Positions 32,245 to 40,313 of a stretch of DNA of 64,000 bases are shown one piece after another. The translations under genes and the position numbers were made by a program. The DNA is taken from contig JAKLGK010000007.1 in NCBI GenBank assembly GCA_022710725.1, positions 248,001 to 312,000 on the forward strand, given 5' to 3'. Origin of the DNA: Verrucomicrobiota bacterium (lineage in GTDB: Bacteria > Verrucomicrobiota > Kiritimatiellia > CAIQIC01 > JAGNIJ01). The notes under the pieces are model-generated. The model was not told the DNA's origin. It made no database searches and saw only the letters and a list, made by a program, of their open reading frames with translations. Each line of letters begins with the position of its first letter. Position 1 is the stretch's first letter.

Positions 32245-33877
32245 GAACCTGCTGAATCCACTTGCCGGATACTGGGGTCGTGCGGCTATGCCGCAGGGAC
32301 GCACGCGTGTATCCCGTATTCATGGTGACCTTAACTTGGGCAATCTCTTGATTGGACTCACACCGAACCACGCGCCGGCGAATGCGTTTATTATTGATCT
32401 TGCGAACTGCCGACCTGCCGCCCCGACGGCGATTGACTTTGCGAGGCTGGAAACCGAATTCTGGCATGAAATCCTGCCGACACTGCTTACTGAAGGCAAA
32501 ATGGCGGAGGATCTGGTTACGGCGCGAGGCATGCTGGATTTCGGGGAGGGGGACATCAAGTCACTAACTCCGCTCGTGCGGAATGCCGTGCTGTTTGTGA
32601 ACGCCATCCGCCGTGAAGCCCTAAAGATTCTGGGCGCGGATCAGGATGAGTACGTGCTCGGCGATTACATGCATGCCCTCTATTTCCTTCATGGACGCGC
32701 CTTGGCCTTCCCCAGTGTTCAGCAGTTCGTGGGAAAGTGTCGCGTTGCTCTGACAGGTGCGGCAATGGCTTTGGACTTTCTACACCGATTGGAAGCAGGA
32801 GAAGTCCGACTCCCGCCCGTCCTCCCGACAAGCGCTGGTGGCCTTTCGAATGCCGTGAGGATAAGCCGCCCCGTTCGAAGAAGTACTCGACCGGAGCCGA
32901 ATGCTGGTCCGCGCCGCGAGGTGGGCAGAAGAAGTGCTGACATCGGATCAGCCAATGAAGATATCAGCAAAGCCAAGGTGAGGGCGCGTGCCAACCCCAG
33001 TGTTCAACCGACGGCTAGTGTCGAGATCGGAAATGGTCGGCTGACCGCCAAATTCAACCTGAACCCTCAACTGGATCACACCGAGGCAGCACGATTCGGC
33101 AGCTATTTCGCAGGTGCTGCAACGAGCGTGAAGCTCGACGACCACAACATGCTGGACATTTTCCACCAACTTGTTGTTTTGAGCGGCAGTTATGCCCCCC
33201 CGGATCTTCGAACGAGAATTATGCAGATTCGCCGAATCAGACCTCTAGGTTTCCGTCCCGTTGACTTGTTCGGCCAAAAGCACGTCTTGATTGGCAGAAA
33301 GGATGTGGGGCCTGAGAGGAGTATTGTTATTCAATGTCGATTTCAAGCGACTGGTACGCGCCGCCCCCATGCCCGGCGCGTCTTGTTCCTGAATAGGCGA
33401 TTCACAGTGAAGCAGGGGGATTACCATTTTCAGGAGGACATTTCGCTGACCGACCGGAGCCCGTCAGTGGAAGGCGCGAAGAGGCTTACGTTTTATCTAG
33501 ACTTCTTTGGCTACATTGACATGAGCAGGAGTCCAGCGAAAAGAACGGATATGGATGGGTGGTTCACCATCGCCAACGTAAATGACAACACCTTCGCGCC
33601 TCGTTTTAGCTATGGCTTTGCATCCAGCGCTCCATTGGCAAAGGATATGGAGACATCCAACCATTGCGCTAGGGCAGCATTGGGCGGAGAGAGATTTGCG
33701 TGGAAGACATATTCATGGAGCACCAACCGTTGCGACCACCAGATAGTCGCCCATCGATTCGGTTATGGAGCTACAACGGATGCCGAGGGGAAAGAAATCA
33801 GTCAGTTGTGGCAACATGTCCTAAAGACAAGGGAGCCAACTCGTGAGACGATTTCTCCTATCGCGATTTCTCCTTGA
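32237..33877 (+). CDS. APH-like kinase C-lobe fused to an undescribed C-terminal domain (3' part of a frameshifted gene)
   Basis: In-frame coding resumes at 32237 (an ATG at 32288 could start a shorter product). The kinase catalytic loop is RIHGDLNLGNLLIGL (HxDxxxxN, His codon 32321). The metal-binding block is AFIIDLANCRPAAPTAIDFA (Asp codon 32396), followed by RLETEFWHEILP. This is the aminoglycoside-phosphotransferase fold, closest in feel to kinase-like domains seen in predicted conflict systems. A Pro/Arg linker (32837-33010) leads to a domain of about 270 residues (33017-33827) containing VEIGNGRLTAKF, SYFAGAATSVKL, RIMQIRRI, DGWFTIANVNDNTFAPRFSY and AHRFGYGATTD. This domain recurs as the whole of the next protein. 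I know no family for it. Confidence 0.65.
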   Translation, partial: GTRNLLNPLAGYWGRAAMPQGRTRVSRIHGDLNLGNLLIGLTPNHAPANAFIIDLANCRPAAPTAIDFARLETEFWHEILPTLLTEGKMAEDLVTARGMLDFGEGDIKSLTPLVRNAVLFVNAIRREALKILGADQDEYVLGDYMHALYFLHGRALAFPSVQQFVGKCRVALTGAAMALDFLHRLEAGEVRLPPVLPTSAGGLSNAVRISRPVRRSTRPEPNAGPRREVGRRSADIGSANEDISKAKVRARANPSVQPTASVEIGNGRLTAKFNLNPQLDHTEAARFGSYFAGAATSVKLDDHNMLDIFHQLVVLSGSYAPPDLRTRIMQIRRIRPLGFRPVDLFGQKHVLIGRKDVGPERSIVIQCRFQATGTRRPHARRVLFLNRRFTVKQGDYHFQEDISLTDRSPSVEGAKRLTFYLDFFGYIDMSRSPAKRTDMDGWFTIANVNDNTFAPRFSYGFASSAPLAKDMETSNHCARAALGGERFAWKTYSWSTNRCDHQIVAHRFGYGATTDAEGKEISQLWQHVLKTREPTRETISPIAISP

Positions 33878-33939
33878 CTGTGCACACACAGGCATGAAAT
33901 CCTGCACCACCAACGCAATCAGTCTGAGATTGCTCGACA

Positions 33940-34854
33940 ATGGAAACGCCCCAGGTACAAGGTCAGAGAGTCGAAGTTGACAACGGCAGGCTAACGGTGT
34001 CGTTCAGCTTGGGTGCCGCGCCCGGCCCCGCCGAGAAAGACCGCAGCAAATGGACTTTTGCGGGAGCCGCCAACAGCGTACGGTACCATTTCTACGAACA
34101 CCGACTCGAAATGCTTGATCTTTTTAACCACCACATGACCCGATTCAATCCAGACGGTCATGAGCCTGAAAAGCGCTGCATGCAAATTCAGCGCCTGACT
34201 CTGTTTGACTCCCGGCTCGGTACCGATACGCCCGTCGATGTGGACGTTTTCAATCTTGAGTACATTCGCAGGGATGAGAAGCCTGAGCCGCCTAGTAACA
34301 GCGATCAGGTGGTTTTTATTGATTGTCCTCTTGATGGAAACTTGCTCGGTATTAACGGATTGTCTCGGTGCCGTTTGCGCCGTACGCTGACTTGGAAGAA
34401 CATGGCAAACTACGTGCTTGAACATATGGACGTGGTAATGGACACTCCAAGCGGTGTTGTCGATGCGATCGAGTTTCAAGCCCAGTTTCTCGCGTGCATG
34501 GATTTTGGCCTCGCGCCTCAGAAGAAGCCCAACAAAGACAGCCTTGAGGAAGGATGGTTCACTTGTCAGTGGCTCCACGATTCCCCATTTGCGCTGCGCT
34601 TCGCATATGGATTCGCCTGCAACACCGGATTACAAAGTTTCGAGAATCCAGTTCCGAATTACCCTACCCCGGGCATTTCACAGAAGACGCGCTTCAAGAC
34701 GTACTCATGGATCGCGGGCAAAACCAAGAGTCTGGATGTTGCCCATCTATTCACGTATGGAACAACCACGGATTCTGATGGGACACTGATTCGGAGATTA
34801 AGGACGGAGCTTCCTCCTAGTGGAGGTTGTGGTTTAGCTGGAGGTAGAAAATGA
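33940..34854 (+). CDS. Free-standing copy of the undescribed domain
   Basis: 304 residues, starting METPQVQGQRVEVDNGRLTV. It aligns along its length with the C-terminal domain of the kinase gene just upstream: NGRLTVSF with NGRLTAKF, TFAGAANSVR with YFAGAATSVK, LEMLDLFNHH with HNMLDIFHQL, MQIQRL with MQIRRI, and EEGWFTCQWLHDSPFALRFA then YGFA with the matching DGWFT...YGFA. KTYSWIAG matches KTYSW, and VAHLFTYGTTTDSDG matches VAHRFGYGATTDAEG. No signal peptide, membrane segment or known catalytic motif is seen; it looks cytosolic and beta-rich. It starts 62 bases after the kinase gene and overlaps the next start as ATGA, so it is part of one operon. Function unknown. Confidence 0.75.
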   Translation: METPQVQGQRVEVDNGRLTVSFSLGAAPGPAEKDRSKWTFAGAANSVRYHFYEHRLEMLDLFNHHMTRFNPDGHEPEKRCMQIQRLTLFDSRLGTDTPVDVDVFNLEYIRRDEKPEPPSNSDQVVFIDCPLDGNLLGINGLSRCRLRRTLTWKNMANYVLEHMDVVMDTPSGVVDAIEFQAQFLACMDFGLAPQKKPNKDSLEEGWFTCQWLHDSPFALRFAYGFACNTGLQSFENPVPNYPTPGISQKTRFKTYSWIAGKTKSLDVAHLFTYGTTTDSDGTLIRRLRTELPPSGGCGLAGGRK

Positions 34855-35273
34855 CCGCAAGACCGAAAAGCCGACTGAAACGCGAGGAGATGGCAGCTCT
34901 CGCCAAGACCGCCGTGGAGAAGAAGCTGCGATTGTCCTCCATCATCGCGGAGAAAGAGGTCGCATACTTGAGCGCTATCGCTGACTCTCATCGTGACGCT
35001 GGGCCTCCAAGTGGGCAAAGTAACTTGTCGTTCTTCGCAGCGGTGATTCCTTGGGTGTCCAGCTTCATTCAAGTCTATGCGAAGCAGACGGACTATGTCG
35101 CCGCGCTAGCATGGGCCAGTAATCAGCCCAAGAGAAACGAGAAACCTGTGTCTCTTCTGACTACTCTGATGACCACGTATTTCATTGAACGCGGCTACGA
35201 AAGATCACTGTCACAGTCTAAGGAAGACAAGGATACTTGGGCTGCTATTCGCCATCGCCTAGACTATCTGTAG
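34851..35273 (+). CDS. Small helical protein of the island cassette, unknown function
   Basis: 140 residues, starting MTARPKSRLKREEMAALAKT, translationally coupled to the gene before it by an ATGA overlap. It is mainly alpha-helical by composition: a basic N-terminus (1-35), then AEKEVAYLSAIADSHRD, a more hydrophobic helix SNLSFFAAVIPWVSSFIQVY, and a C-terminal half with TTLMTTYFIERGYERS. No catalytic or binding motif is recognised. The coupling suggests that it binds the domain protein or acts as its partner, for example as inhibitor, adaptor or effector. The frame stays open for 49 more codons after the TAG at 35271, ending at TGA near 35420, with a hydrophobic stretch; whether that is meaningful is unclear. 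Confidence 0.65.
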   Translation: MTARPKSRLKREEMAALAKTAVEKKLRLSSIIAEKEVAYLSAIADSHRDAGPPSGQSNLSFFAAVIPWVSSFIQVYAKQTDYVAALAWASNQPKRNEKPVSLLTTLMTTYFIERGYERSLSQSKEDKDTWAAIRHRLDYL

Positions 35274-35412
35274 TCTGATCCCCCGGCTCGGCCGGACACT
35301 GCAACACTATTCGGTTTGTTCTCGAAGAAGCAAGAGGGGAAGCTCTTTTGGGGATTCGTCGCTTTCCTGGTCCCAATCCTCTGGCAGGCTGATGCCAGAT
35401 CCGCTTTCCCTC

Positions 35413-35470
35413 TTGATCCCTGACCGTGCGGGGGTATGCTCGAGGTATGATTTAATCAATTGATTAAATC
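35413..35470 (+). promoter_or_regulatory. Promoter and TetR-type operator of the ABC export operon
   Basis: TTGATC (35413-35418) and TATGCT (35435-35440) lie 16 bases apart. The expected transcription start falls at the edge of a perfect 22-bp palindrome at 35449-35470, whose left half is GATTTAATCAA. The palindrome ends 13 bases before the TetR start, ideal for autorepression. The remaining gap from 35274 shows nothing else certain. Confidence 0.7.
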
Positions 35471-35483
35471 GCGCGAGGCAACA

Positions 35484-36134
35484 ATGGCGCGGCGCGATTC
35501 ACCACATGGGGCGAGGATCCTGGAGGCGGCGATCCGCGTTTTCGCGGAGCGGGGTCTGAAGGGCGCGACGATCCGCGGGGTCGGCCGCGCGGCGGGCGTG
35601 AACAGCGCGCTGTTGTACTACTACTTCGCCGACAAGAACGCCCTGTTCGTCGAGGCCGTGTCGCGGGTTCTCGAGCGCTTCCTGGCCCACTTGAAGGAAC
35701 GGCGCCGGACCTTCCGCGGCGCGGCGGAGCGGCTGCGGTACCTCGTGGACGGCATCTTCGACTACTACACGCGGCACCCGGAGCGGATGGACCTCATGTG
35801 GCTGGCGGTCAGCCGGCACCCGGAGGAATTCGGCCGCGCCCTCCGCCGGCTCGTCGCCGGCCATGAACTCGTGCCCTTGGAGGTGCTGGCGGAGGGCATG
35901 CGGCGCGGCGAACTCCGGCGCATGCACCCCGTCGAAGCCTGGTGGAGCATCCTGGCCATGTGCCTGTTCTCGCTGAAGGTGCAGACCGTGGTCCGGCACA
36001 TGGGGCCCGTTCCGATCCGGCGGCCGTCCGCGGGCCCGGCGGAGCGCAAGGAACAGATTCTCGGGTTGCTGTTGCACGGCGTGGTGGAAAAGCGCGGGGG
36101 CCGTTCGCCCGCGGGAAGGAATCGGGGAGCATGA
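35484..36134 (+). CDS. TetR/AcrR-family transcriptional regulator
   Basis: 216 residues from the ATG at 35484 (GCGAGG just upstream); a TTG within the palindrome at 35460 is in frame but unlikely. The N-terminal HTH (about 10-55) reads ARILEAAIRVFAERGLKGAT, then IRGVGRAAGVNSALLYYYFA and DKNALFVEAV. The C-terminal ligand-binding part is helical with FDYYTRHPERMDLMWLAVSR and AWWSILAMCLFSLKVQTVVR, as in CecR/YbiH-like repressors (DUF1956-type). It is the first gene of an exporter operon and overlaps the HlyD start as ATGA. It most likely represses the operon through the palindrome upstream until a toxic ligand binds. Confidence 0.92.
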   Translation: MARRDSPHGARILEAAIRVFAERGLKGATIRGVGRAAGVNSALLYYYFADKNALFVEAVSRVLERFLAHLKERRRTFRGAAERLRYLVDGIFDYYTRHPERMDLMWLAVSRHPEEFGRALRRLVAGHELVPLEVLAEGMRRGELRRMHPVEAWWSILAMCLFSLKVQTVVRHMGPVPIRRPSAGPAERKEQILGLLLHGVVEKRGGRSPAGRNRGA

Positions 36135-37093
36135 AACGAATTCGGGCGCGCGTGACGATGGTGGCGGCGGGGATCGCGGTGCTGGCCGGGTGCGGGATGC
36201 GTGACGGCCAACCGGATGGGTCCGGGACGATCGAGTGCACCCAGGTCCAAGTGTCCCCGCAGGTCGCGGGCCGGATCGTCGAGCTGCCGGGGCAGGAGGG
36301 TGACGCGGTGGCCCAGGGCGCCCTCGTGGCGAAGCTCGATCCCGTCGATTACGAGCTCAAGCGCGACGAGGCCCGCGCGGCGCTGGCCCAGGCCCAGGCC
36401 CAACTGGACCTGATGTTGGCCGGCGCCCGCGACGAGGATATCCAGCGCGCCCGCGAGCAGGTCCGCGAGGCCGGGGCCGCCGCGAAGGCCGCCGAGGCGG
36501 ACCGCGTGCGCATCCGCCAGGTGTTCGATAAGAAAAGCGCCACGCAGAAGCAGATGGACGACGCCCAGGCCGCCGCCGACCGCACGGCCGCCGCGCTGGC
36601 GGCCGCGCAGCAGAACCTGGACAAACTCGTCCGCGGCAACCGGCAGGAGGAAATCCGCGCCGCGCAGGCCGCCGCCGATCTGGCCAGGGCCCGGCTGGCC
36701 CAGGCCGAAAAGGCCGTCGCCGACTGCGTGATCATCGCGCCGATCGCCGGCGTCATCACCACGAAGGTCCGCGAGGCCGGCGAGTACGTCGGGCCCGGCG
36801 CCGCGCTCCTGACCCTGTCGCGCCTGGACGAGGTATGGCTCTCCGTCTATATCCCCGAGACCCGCCTCGGCCGAGTGAAGCTCGGCCAGCCGGCCCGCGT
36901 CCGCATCGACGGCGACGCGCGCGTGTTCGAGGGAAAGGTTACCTTCGTTTCCCCCGAGGCCGAGTTCACCCCGAAGAACGTCCAGACGCCCGACGAGCGC
37001 GCCAAGCTGGTCTACCGCGTGAAGATCACGCTGCCGAACCCGGACGGTGTCTTCAAGCCCGGCATGCCGGCGGACGGTTACCTGGAAAAATAA
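36131..37093 (+). CDS. HlyD-family periplasmic adaptor, lipoprotein (YbhG-like)
   Basis: 320 residues. The signal MKRIRARVTMVAAGIAVLAG is followed by Cys21 in LAGC, a clear lipobox. Then come the lipoyl-like half (VSPQVAGRIVELPGQEGDAV), a long coiled-coil hairpin (about 75-190, rich in Ala, with VREAGAAAKAAEADRVRIRQ and QKQMDDAQAAADRTAAALAA), the second lipoyl half (CVIIAPIAGVITTKVREAGE) and a beta-barrel (VWLSVYIPETRLGRVKLGQP). It should bridge the two ABC-2 permeases and the TolC protein of the same operon. Two bases separate it from the first ATPase start. Confidence 0.93.
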   Translation: MKRIRARVTMVAAGIAVLAGCGMRDGQPDGSGTIECTQVQVSPQVAGRIVELPGQEGDAVAQGALVAKLDPVDYELKRDEARAALAQAQAQLDLMLAGARDEDIQRAREQVREAGAAAKAAEADRVRIRQVFDKKSATQKQMDDAQAAADRTAAALAAAQQNLDKLVRGNRQEEIRAAQAAADLARARLAQAEKAVADCVIIAPIAGVITTKVREAGEYVGPGAALLTLSRLDEVWLSVYIPETRLGRVKLGQPARVRIDGDARVFEGKVTFVSPEAEFTPKNVQTPDERAKLVYRVKITLPNPDGVFKPGMPADGYLEK

Positions 37094-37095
37094 AA

Positions 37096-38034
37096 ATGGA
37101 AACGGGAAATTCAGCCGACGCGATCGAGACGCACGGGCTCGCGCGCTCGTTCGGCGAGACGCGCGCCGTGGCAGGGCTCGACGTGCTCGTGCGCCGGGGC
37201 GAGATGTTCGGCCTCGTCGGCCCGGACGGGGCGGGCAAGAGCACGGCCATCCGCCTGCTGTGCGGCATCCTGAAACCCGACGCCGGCGAGGCGCGCGTGC
37301 TGGGGTTCGACCTCCTGCGCGAGGCCGGGCCGATCAAGAGCCGCATCGGGTACCTCTCGCAGAACTTCACCCTGTACGGCGACCTGACCATCGACGAGAA
37401 CATCGAATTCTTCGCCGACCTCCACGGCGTGCGCGGGTTCCGGGCGCGGAGGGACGAACTGCTCGACTTCACGCGCCTGACGCCCTTCCGCCGGCGCCTG
37501 GCCCAGGCCCTGTCGGGCGGCATGAAGAAGAAGCTCGCCTTGGCCTGCACCCTGATCCACCGGCCCGAGCTCATCTTGCTGGACGAGCCTTCGACGGGCG
37601 TGGACCCGGTCTCGCGCGGCGAGTTCTGGAACATTTTGAGCGGCATCCTCGCGCAGGGCGTGACCATCCTCATGACCACGCCGTACCTCGATGAGGCGGA
37701 GCGCTGCGGCCGGATCGGCCTGATGCACGGCGGCCGGCTGTTCATGACCGGCACGCCGGCCGAAATCCGCGCGGCAATGCCCGGCCGCGTCTACGAGGTC
37801 GCCTGCCCGGCCCCCGCCTCGGCCTACCGCGTTTTACGCCGCCGGTGGTCGTCGGCGAATGTCGTGCTGTACGCCGACCGGTTGCGGCTTTCGTTTCGCG
37901 AGGGGGCGTCCGCCCTCGCCGAGGCGAAAGGGCTTCTGGAAACGGAGGGATGCGGCCCCGTCCGGGCGAGCGAGGCGGCGCCCTCGCTGGAGGACGCCTT
38001 CGTCGGCCTTCTCGGAGAAGGGAGTTCGACATGA
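37096..38034 (+). CDS. ABC transporter ATP-binding protein (first)
   Basis: 312 residues, starting METGNSADAIETHGLARSFG. Walker A is VGPDGAGKST (Lys48; Asp replaces the more common Asn). Q-loop is IGYLSQNFTLYGDLT, the signature is ALSGGMKKKLALA, Walker B is LILLDEPSTGVDPVSRGEFW, and the H-loop position carries TTPYLDEAERCG, where Pro stands in place of the usual switch His. The last 80 residues form the short C-terminal domain of DrrA-type ATPases. It resembles one half of E. coli YbhF, in which two ATPase units are fused. Here they are separate genes with a tolC-like gene in between. Possible weak hydrolysis due to the missing His is an inference. Confidence 0.92.
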   Translation: METGNSADAIETHGLARSFGETRAVAGLDVLVRRGEMFGLVGPDGAGKSTAIRLLCGILKPDAGEARVLGFDLLREAGPIKSRIGYLSQNFTLYGDLTIDENIEFFADLHGVRGFRARRDELLDFTRLTPFRRRLAQALSGGMKKKLALACTLIHRPELILLDEPSTGVDPVSRGEFWNILSGILAQGVTILMTTPYLDEAERCGRIGLMHGGRLFMTGTPAEIRAAMPGRVYEVACPAPASAYRVLRRRWSSANVVLYADRLRLSFREGASALAEAKGLLETEGCGPVRASEAAPSLEDAFVGLLGEGSST

Positions 38035-39347
38035 GAGCGAAATGCGCGTTGTTATTCCTGGCCCTCGGCCCGGCGGGATTCGCCGCCACGGAGCCGCCCG
38101 AGCCCGTGTGCGCGGACGCGATCGTCGCGCAGGCGCTGGCGTACAGCCTGCGCCTGAAGTCGGCGGAGCAGGACGTACGGGCCGCCGCCGCGTCGCTCGC
38201 GCAGGCGGGGGCGCAGGGCCTGCCGACCGTCAGCGCCGAGGCGCGCGCGGCGCACTATGAGGGCCTGAAGGAAACGGCCTTGAGCCCGACCATGATCATC
38301 CCCGAGATCCCCGACCGCTACGGCGCCGTGATCGGCGTCTCGCAGCCGCTCTACACCGGCGGGCGCGTCTCCAGCCTGAAGCAGGCCGCAGCGCTGCAGA
38401 GCGACGCGGCCCGGCAGGCGCTGGCCGGCACGGAGTCCGACGTGGTCCTCGAGGCCCTGTCCTCGTACTGGTCGTGGTCCCGGGCCTTCTTCGCCCTGCG
38501 CGCGCTGCGGGCGTCCGTCGACCGCATGGAAGCCCATGCGCGGGACATGAAAAACATGAACGAGGCGGGCCTGGCGACGGATAACGACCGACTCTCGACG
38601 GAGGTCCTGCTCGAACGGACGCGGCTGCAGCGGACCGAGGCGGAGCGGAACGAGGCCCTGGCCCGCGCGAAGCTGGATTTCCTGACCGGCGCGAGCTTGC
38701 CGTCGAACGCGGCTGCGGACGAGGCGGCCGCGTCGCCGGCGGCGGATCCCGCGCCGGAGTCCGTGTTGCTGGAGATGGCCGCCACGAACCGGCCCGAGGT
38801 CCGGGCCGCGGCGCTCGAGGCCCGATCGGCGGCGAAGGCGGTCCGCGCGGCGCGCGCCGGCTACGGGCCCGAACTCGCGCTGTCCGCCCGCTATGAACAG
38901 GCGCGCCCGAACACTCTCATCTTCCCGCCCGAGGACGAGTGGCAGGACGATGCCTTCGTGGGCGTCGTGGCGTCCTGGGCCCTCTTCGATTCGGGCCTGA
39001 CCCGCGGCCGGGTGCTCGAGGCCCGGGCGCGCGCCGAGCAGGCGGACCTGCGCCGCCGGCAGGCCGAGGACCGGGTCGCGCTCGAGGTCCGACAGGCGCG
39101 GGTCGCCCTGGCGAACGCGGGCGAACGGGCGGTGGTGGCGGGGCGCGCCCGGGACAGCGCCGCGCTCAACCTGCAGTCCGCCACCGATCTCTGGCAGAAC
39201 GGCCTGGCCCGGCACGCGGACGTGCTGGACGCCCATGCGCAGCTGACGGACGCCGAGTTCGCGCTCGTGTCCGCCCGCGCGGACGCGGTCGTCGCGCGCG
39301 CCGCGCTGGATCATGCCGTCGGTATCCTGGCCGCCCCGAAACCCTAG
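38031..39347 (+). CDS. TolC-family outer-membrane efflux protein
   Basis: 438 residues from the ATG at 38031, overlapping the ATPase stop as ATGA. The signal peptide is MRAKCALLFLALGPAGFAAT. The first OEP repeat has AYSLRLKSAEQDVRAAAASL and VIGVSQPLYTGGRVSSLKQA; the second has NRPEVRAAALEARSAAKAVR, YGPELALSARYEQARP and VGVVASWALFDSGLTRGRVL. The LYTGGRV and LFDSG turns are the typical sites facing the outer-membrane strands. It gives the ABC exporter its own exit duct, distinct from the RND channel at 24765. Its position between the two ATPase genes is unusual. Confidence 0.93.
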   Translation: MRAKCALLFLALGPAGFAATEPPEPVCADAIVAQALAYSLRLKSAEQDVRAAAASLAQAGAQGLPTVSAEARAAHYEGLKETALSPTMIIPEIPDRYGAVIGVSQPLYTGGRVSSLKQAAALQSDAARQALAGTESDVVLEALSSYWSWSRAFFALRALRASVDRMEAHARDMKNMNEAGLATDNDRLSTEVLLERTRLQRTEAERNEALARAKLDFLTGASLPSNAAADEAAASPAADPAPESVLLEMAATNRPEVRAAALEARSAAKAVRAARAGYGPELALSARYEQARPNTLIFPPEDEWQDDAFVGVVASWALFDSGLTRGRVLEARARAEQADLRRRQAEDRVALEVRQARVALANAGERAVVAGRARDSAALNLQSATDLWQNGLARHADVLDAHAQLTDAEFALVSARADAVVARAALDHAVGILAAPKP

Positions 39348-39359
39348 CCCCGGATCCCC

Positions 39360-40313
39360 GTGAACCGCGAAGGCAAAGAACCGGTGATCGCCGTGGACGG
39401 CCTGACGAAGGTCTTCGGCCGGTTCACGGCCGTGGACCGCCTTCGCTTTAACGTGGAGCGCGGGGAGATCTTCGGGTTCCTCGGGCCGAACGGCGCGGGC
39501 AAGTCCACGACGATCCGCATGCTCTGCGGCCTGCTCTCTTCGACCGCGGGCACGGCGACGGTCGGGGGGTACGATATCAACCGCGACCCGGAGGCCGTCC
39601 GGCAGAACATCGGCTACATGTCCCAGAAGTTCAGCCTCTACAAGGACCTTACGGTCGCGGAGAACATCGCGTTCTTCGGCGGCGTCTACGGCCTGGCGCG
39701 GCCGCGGCTCCGCGAGCGCGCGGGCGCGGTCGTCCGGCTCGCCGGGCTGGACGGCCTGGAGGACCGCCTCGCGGGGACGCTCTCCGGCGCGCACCAGCAG
39801 CGGCTGGCGCTCGGCTGCGCGATCCTGCACGAGCCGCCCATCCTGTTCCTCGACGAGCCGACGAGCGGGGTGGACCCGATCTCGCGCCGCCATTTCTGGG
39901 ACCTGATCCAGGACCTCGCCGGCCGCGGGGTGACGATCCTGGTCACCACGCATTTCATGGACGAGGCCGAGTTCTGCGGGCGCATCGGGTTCATCAGCGG
40001 CGGCCGGCTCGTGGCGCTCGACACACCCGCGGCCATCAAGCGCGACGCCGTCCGCGAGGACCTCTACGAGGTCTCGCTGGCGGACATGCAGCGCGCGCGC
40101 GAGCGGGTCGAGGCGGTGCCGGGCGTCGTGGCCACGTCGTACTTCGGGCGGCACCTGCACGTGTTCGGCCGGCCGGGCGAACTGACGGCCGAGGGCCTGG
40201 GCCGCGCTCTGGCGGAGGGCGGGATGACCGTGAACTCGGTGGAGCGGGTGCCGGTATCGCTGGAGGATGCGTTCATCCGGCTGGCGGCGACCGGCCGGGA
40301 GGCCGCCGCGTGA
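39360..40313 (+). CDS. ABC transporter ATP-binding protein (second)
   Basis: 317 residues from a GTG start at 39360 (VNREGKEPVIAVDGLTKVFG). Walker A is LGPNGAGKSTT, Q-loop IGYMSQKFSLYKDLTVAENI, signature TLSGAHQQRLALGCAI (Ala-His where Gly-Gln or Gly-Met is usual), Walker B ILFLDEPTSGVDPISRRHFW, H-loop LVTTHFMDEAEFCGRI with the switch His. This one has a complete catalytic set while the first ATPase lacks the switch His, so the pair may be asymmetric. The C-terminal regulatory part ends in the EDAFIRLAATGREAAA segment. It overlaps the permease start as GTGA. Confidence 0.93.
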   Translation: MNREGKEPVIAVDGLTKVFGRFTAVDRLRFNVERGEIFGFLGPNGAGKSTTIRMLCGLLSSTAGTATVGGYDINRDPEAVRQNIGYMSQKFSLYKDLTVAENIAFFGGVYGLARPRLRERAGAVVRLAGLDGLEDRLAGTLSGAHQQRLALGCAILHEPPILFLDEPTSGVDPISRRHFWDLIQDLAGRGVTILVTTHFMDEAEFCGRIGFISGGRLVALDTPAAIKRDAVREDLYEVSLADMQRARERVEAVPGVVATSYFGRHLHVFGRPGELTAEGLGRALAEGGMTVNSVERVPVSLEDAFIRLAATGREAAA

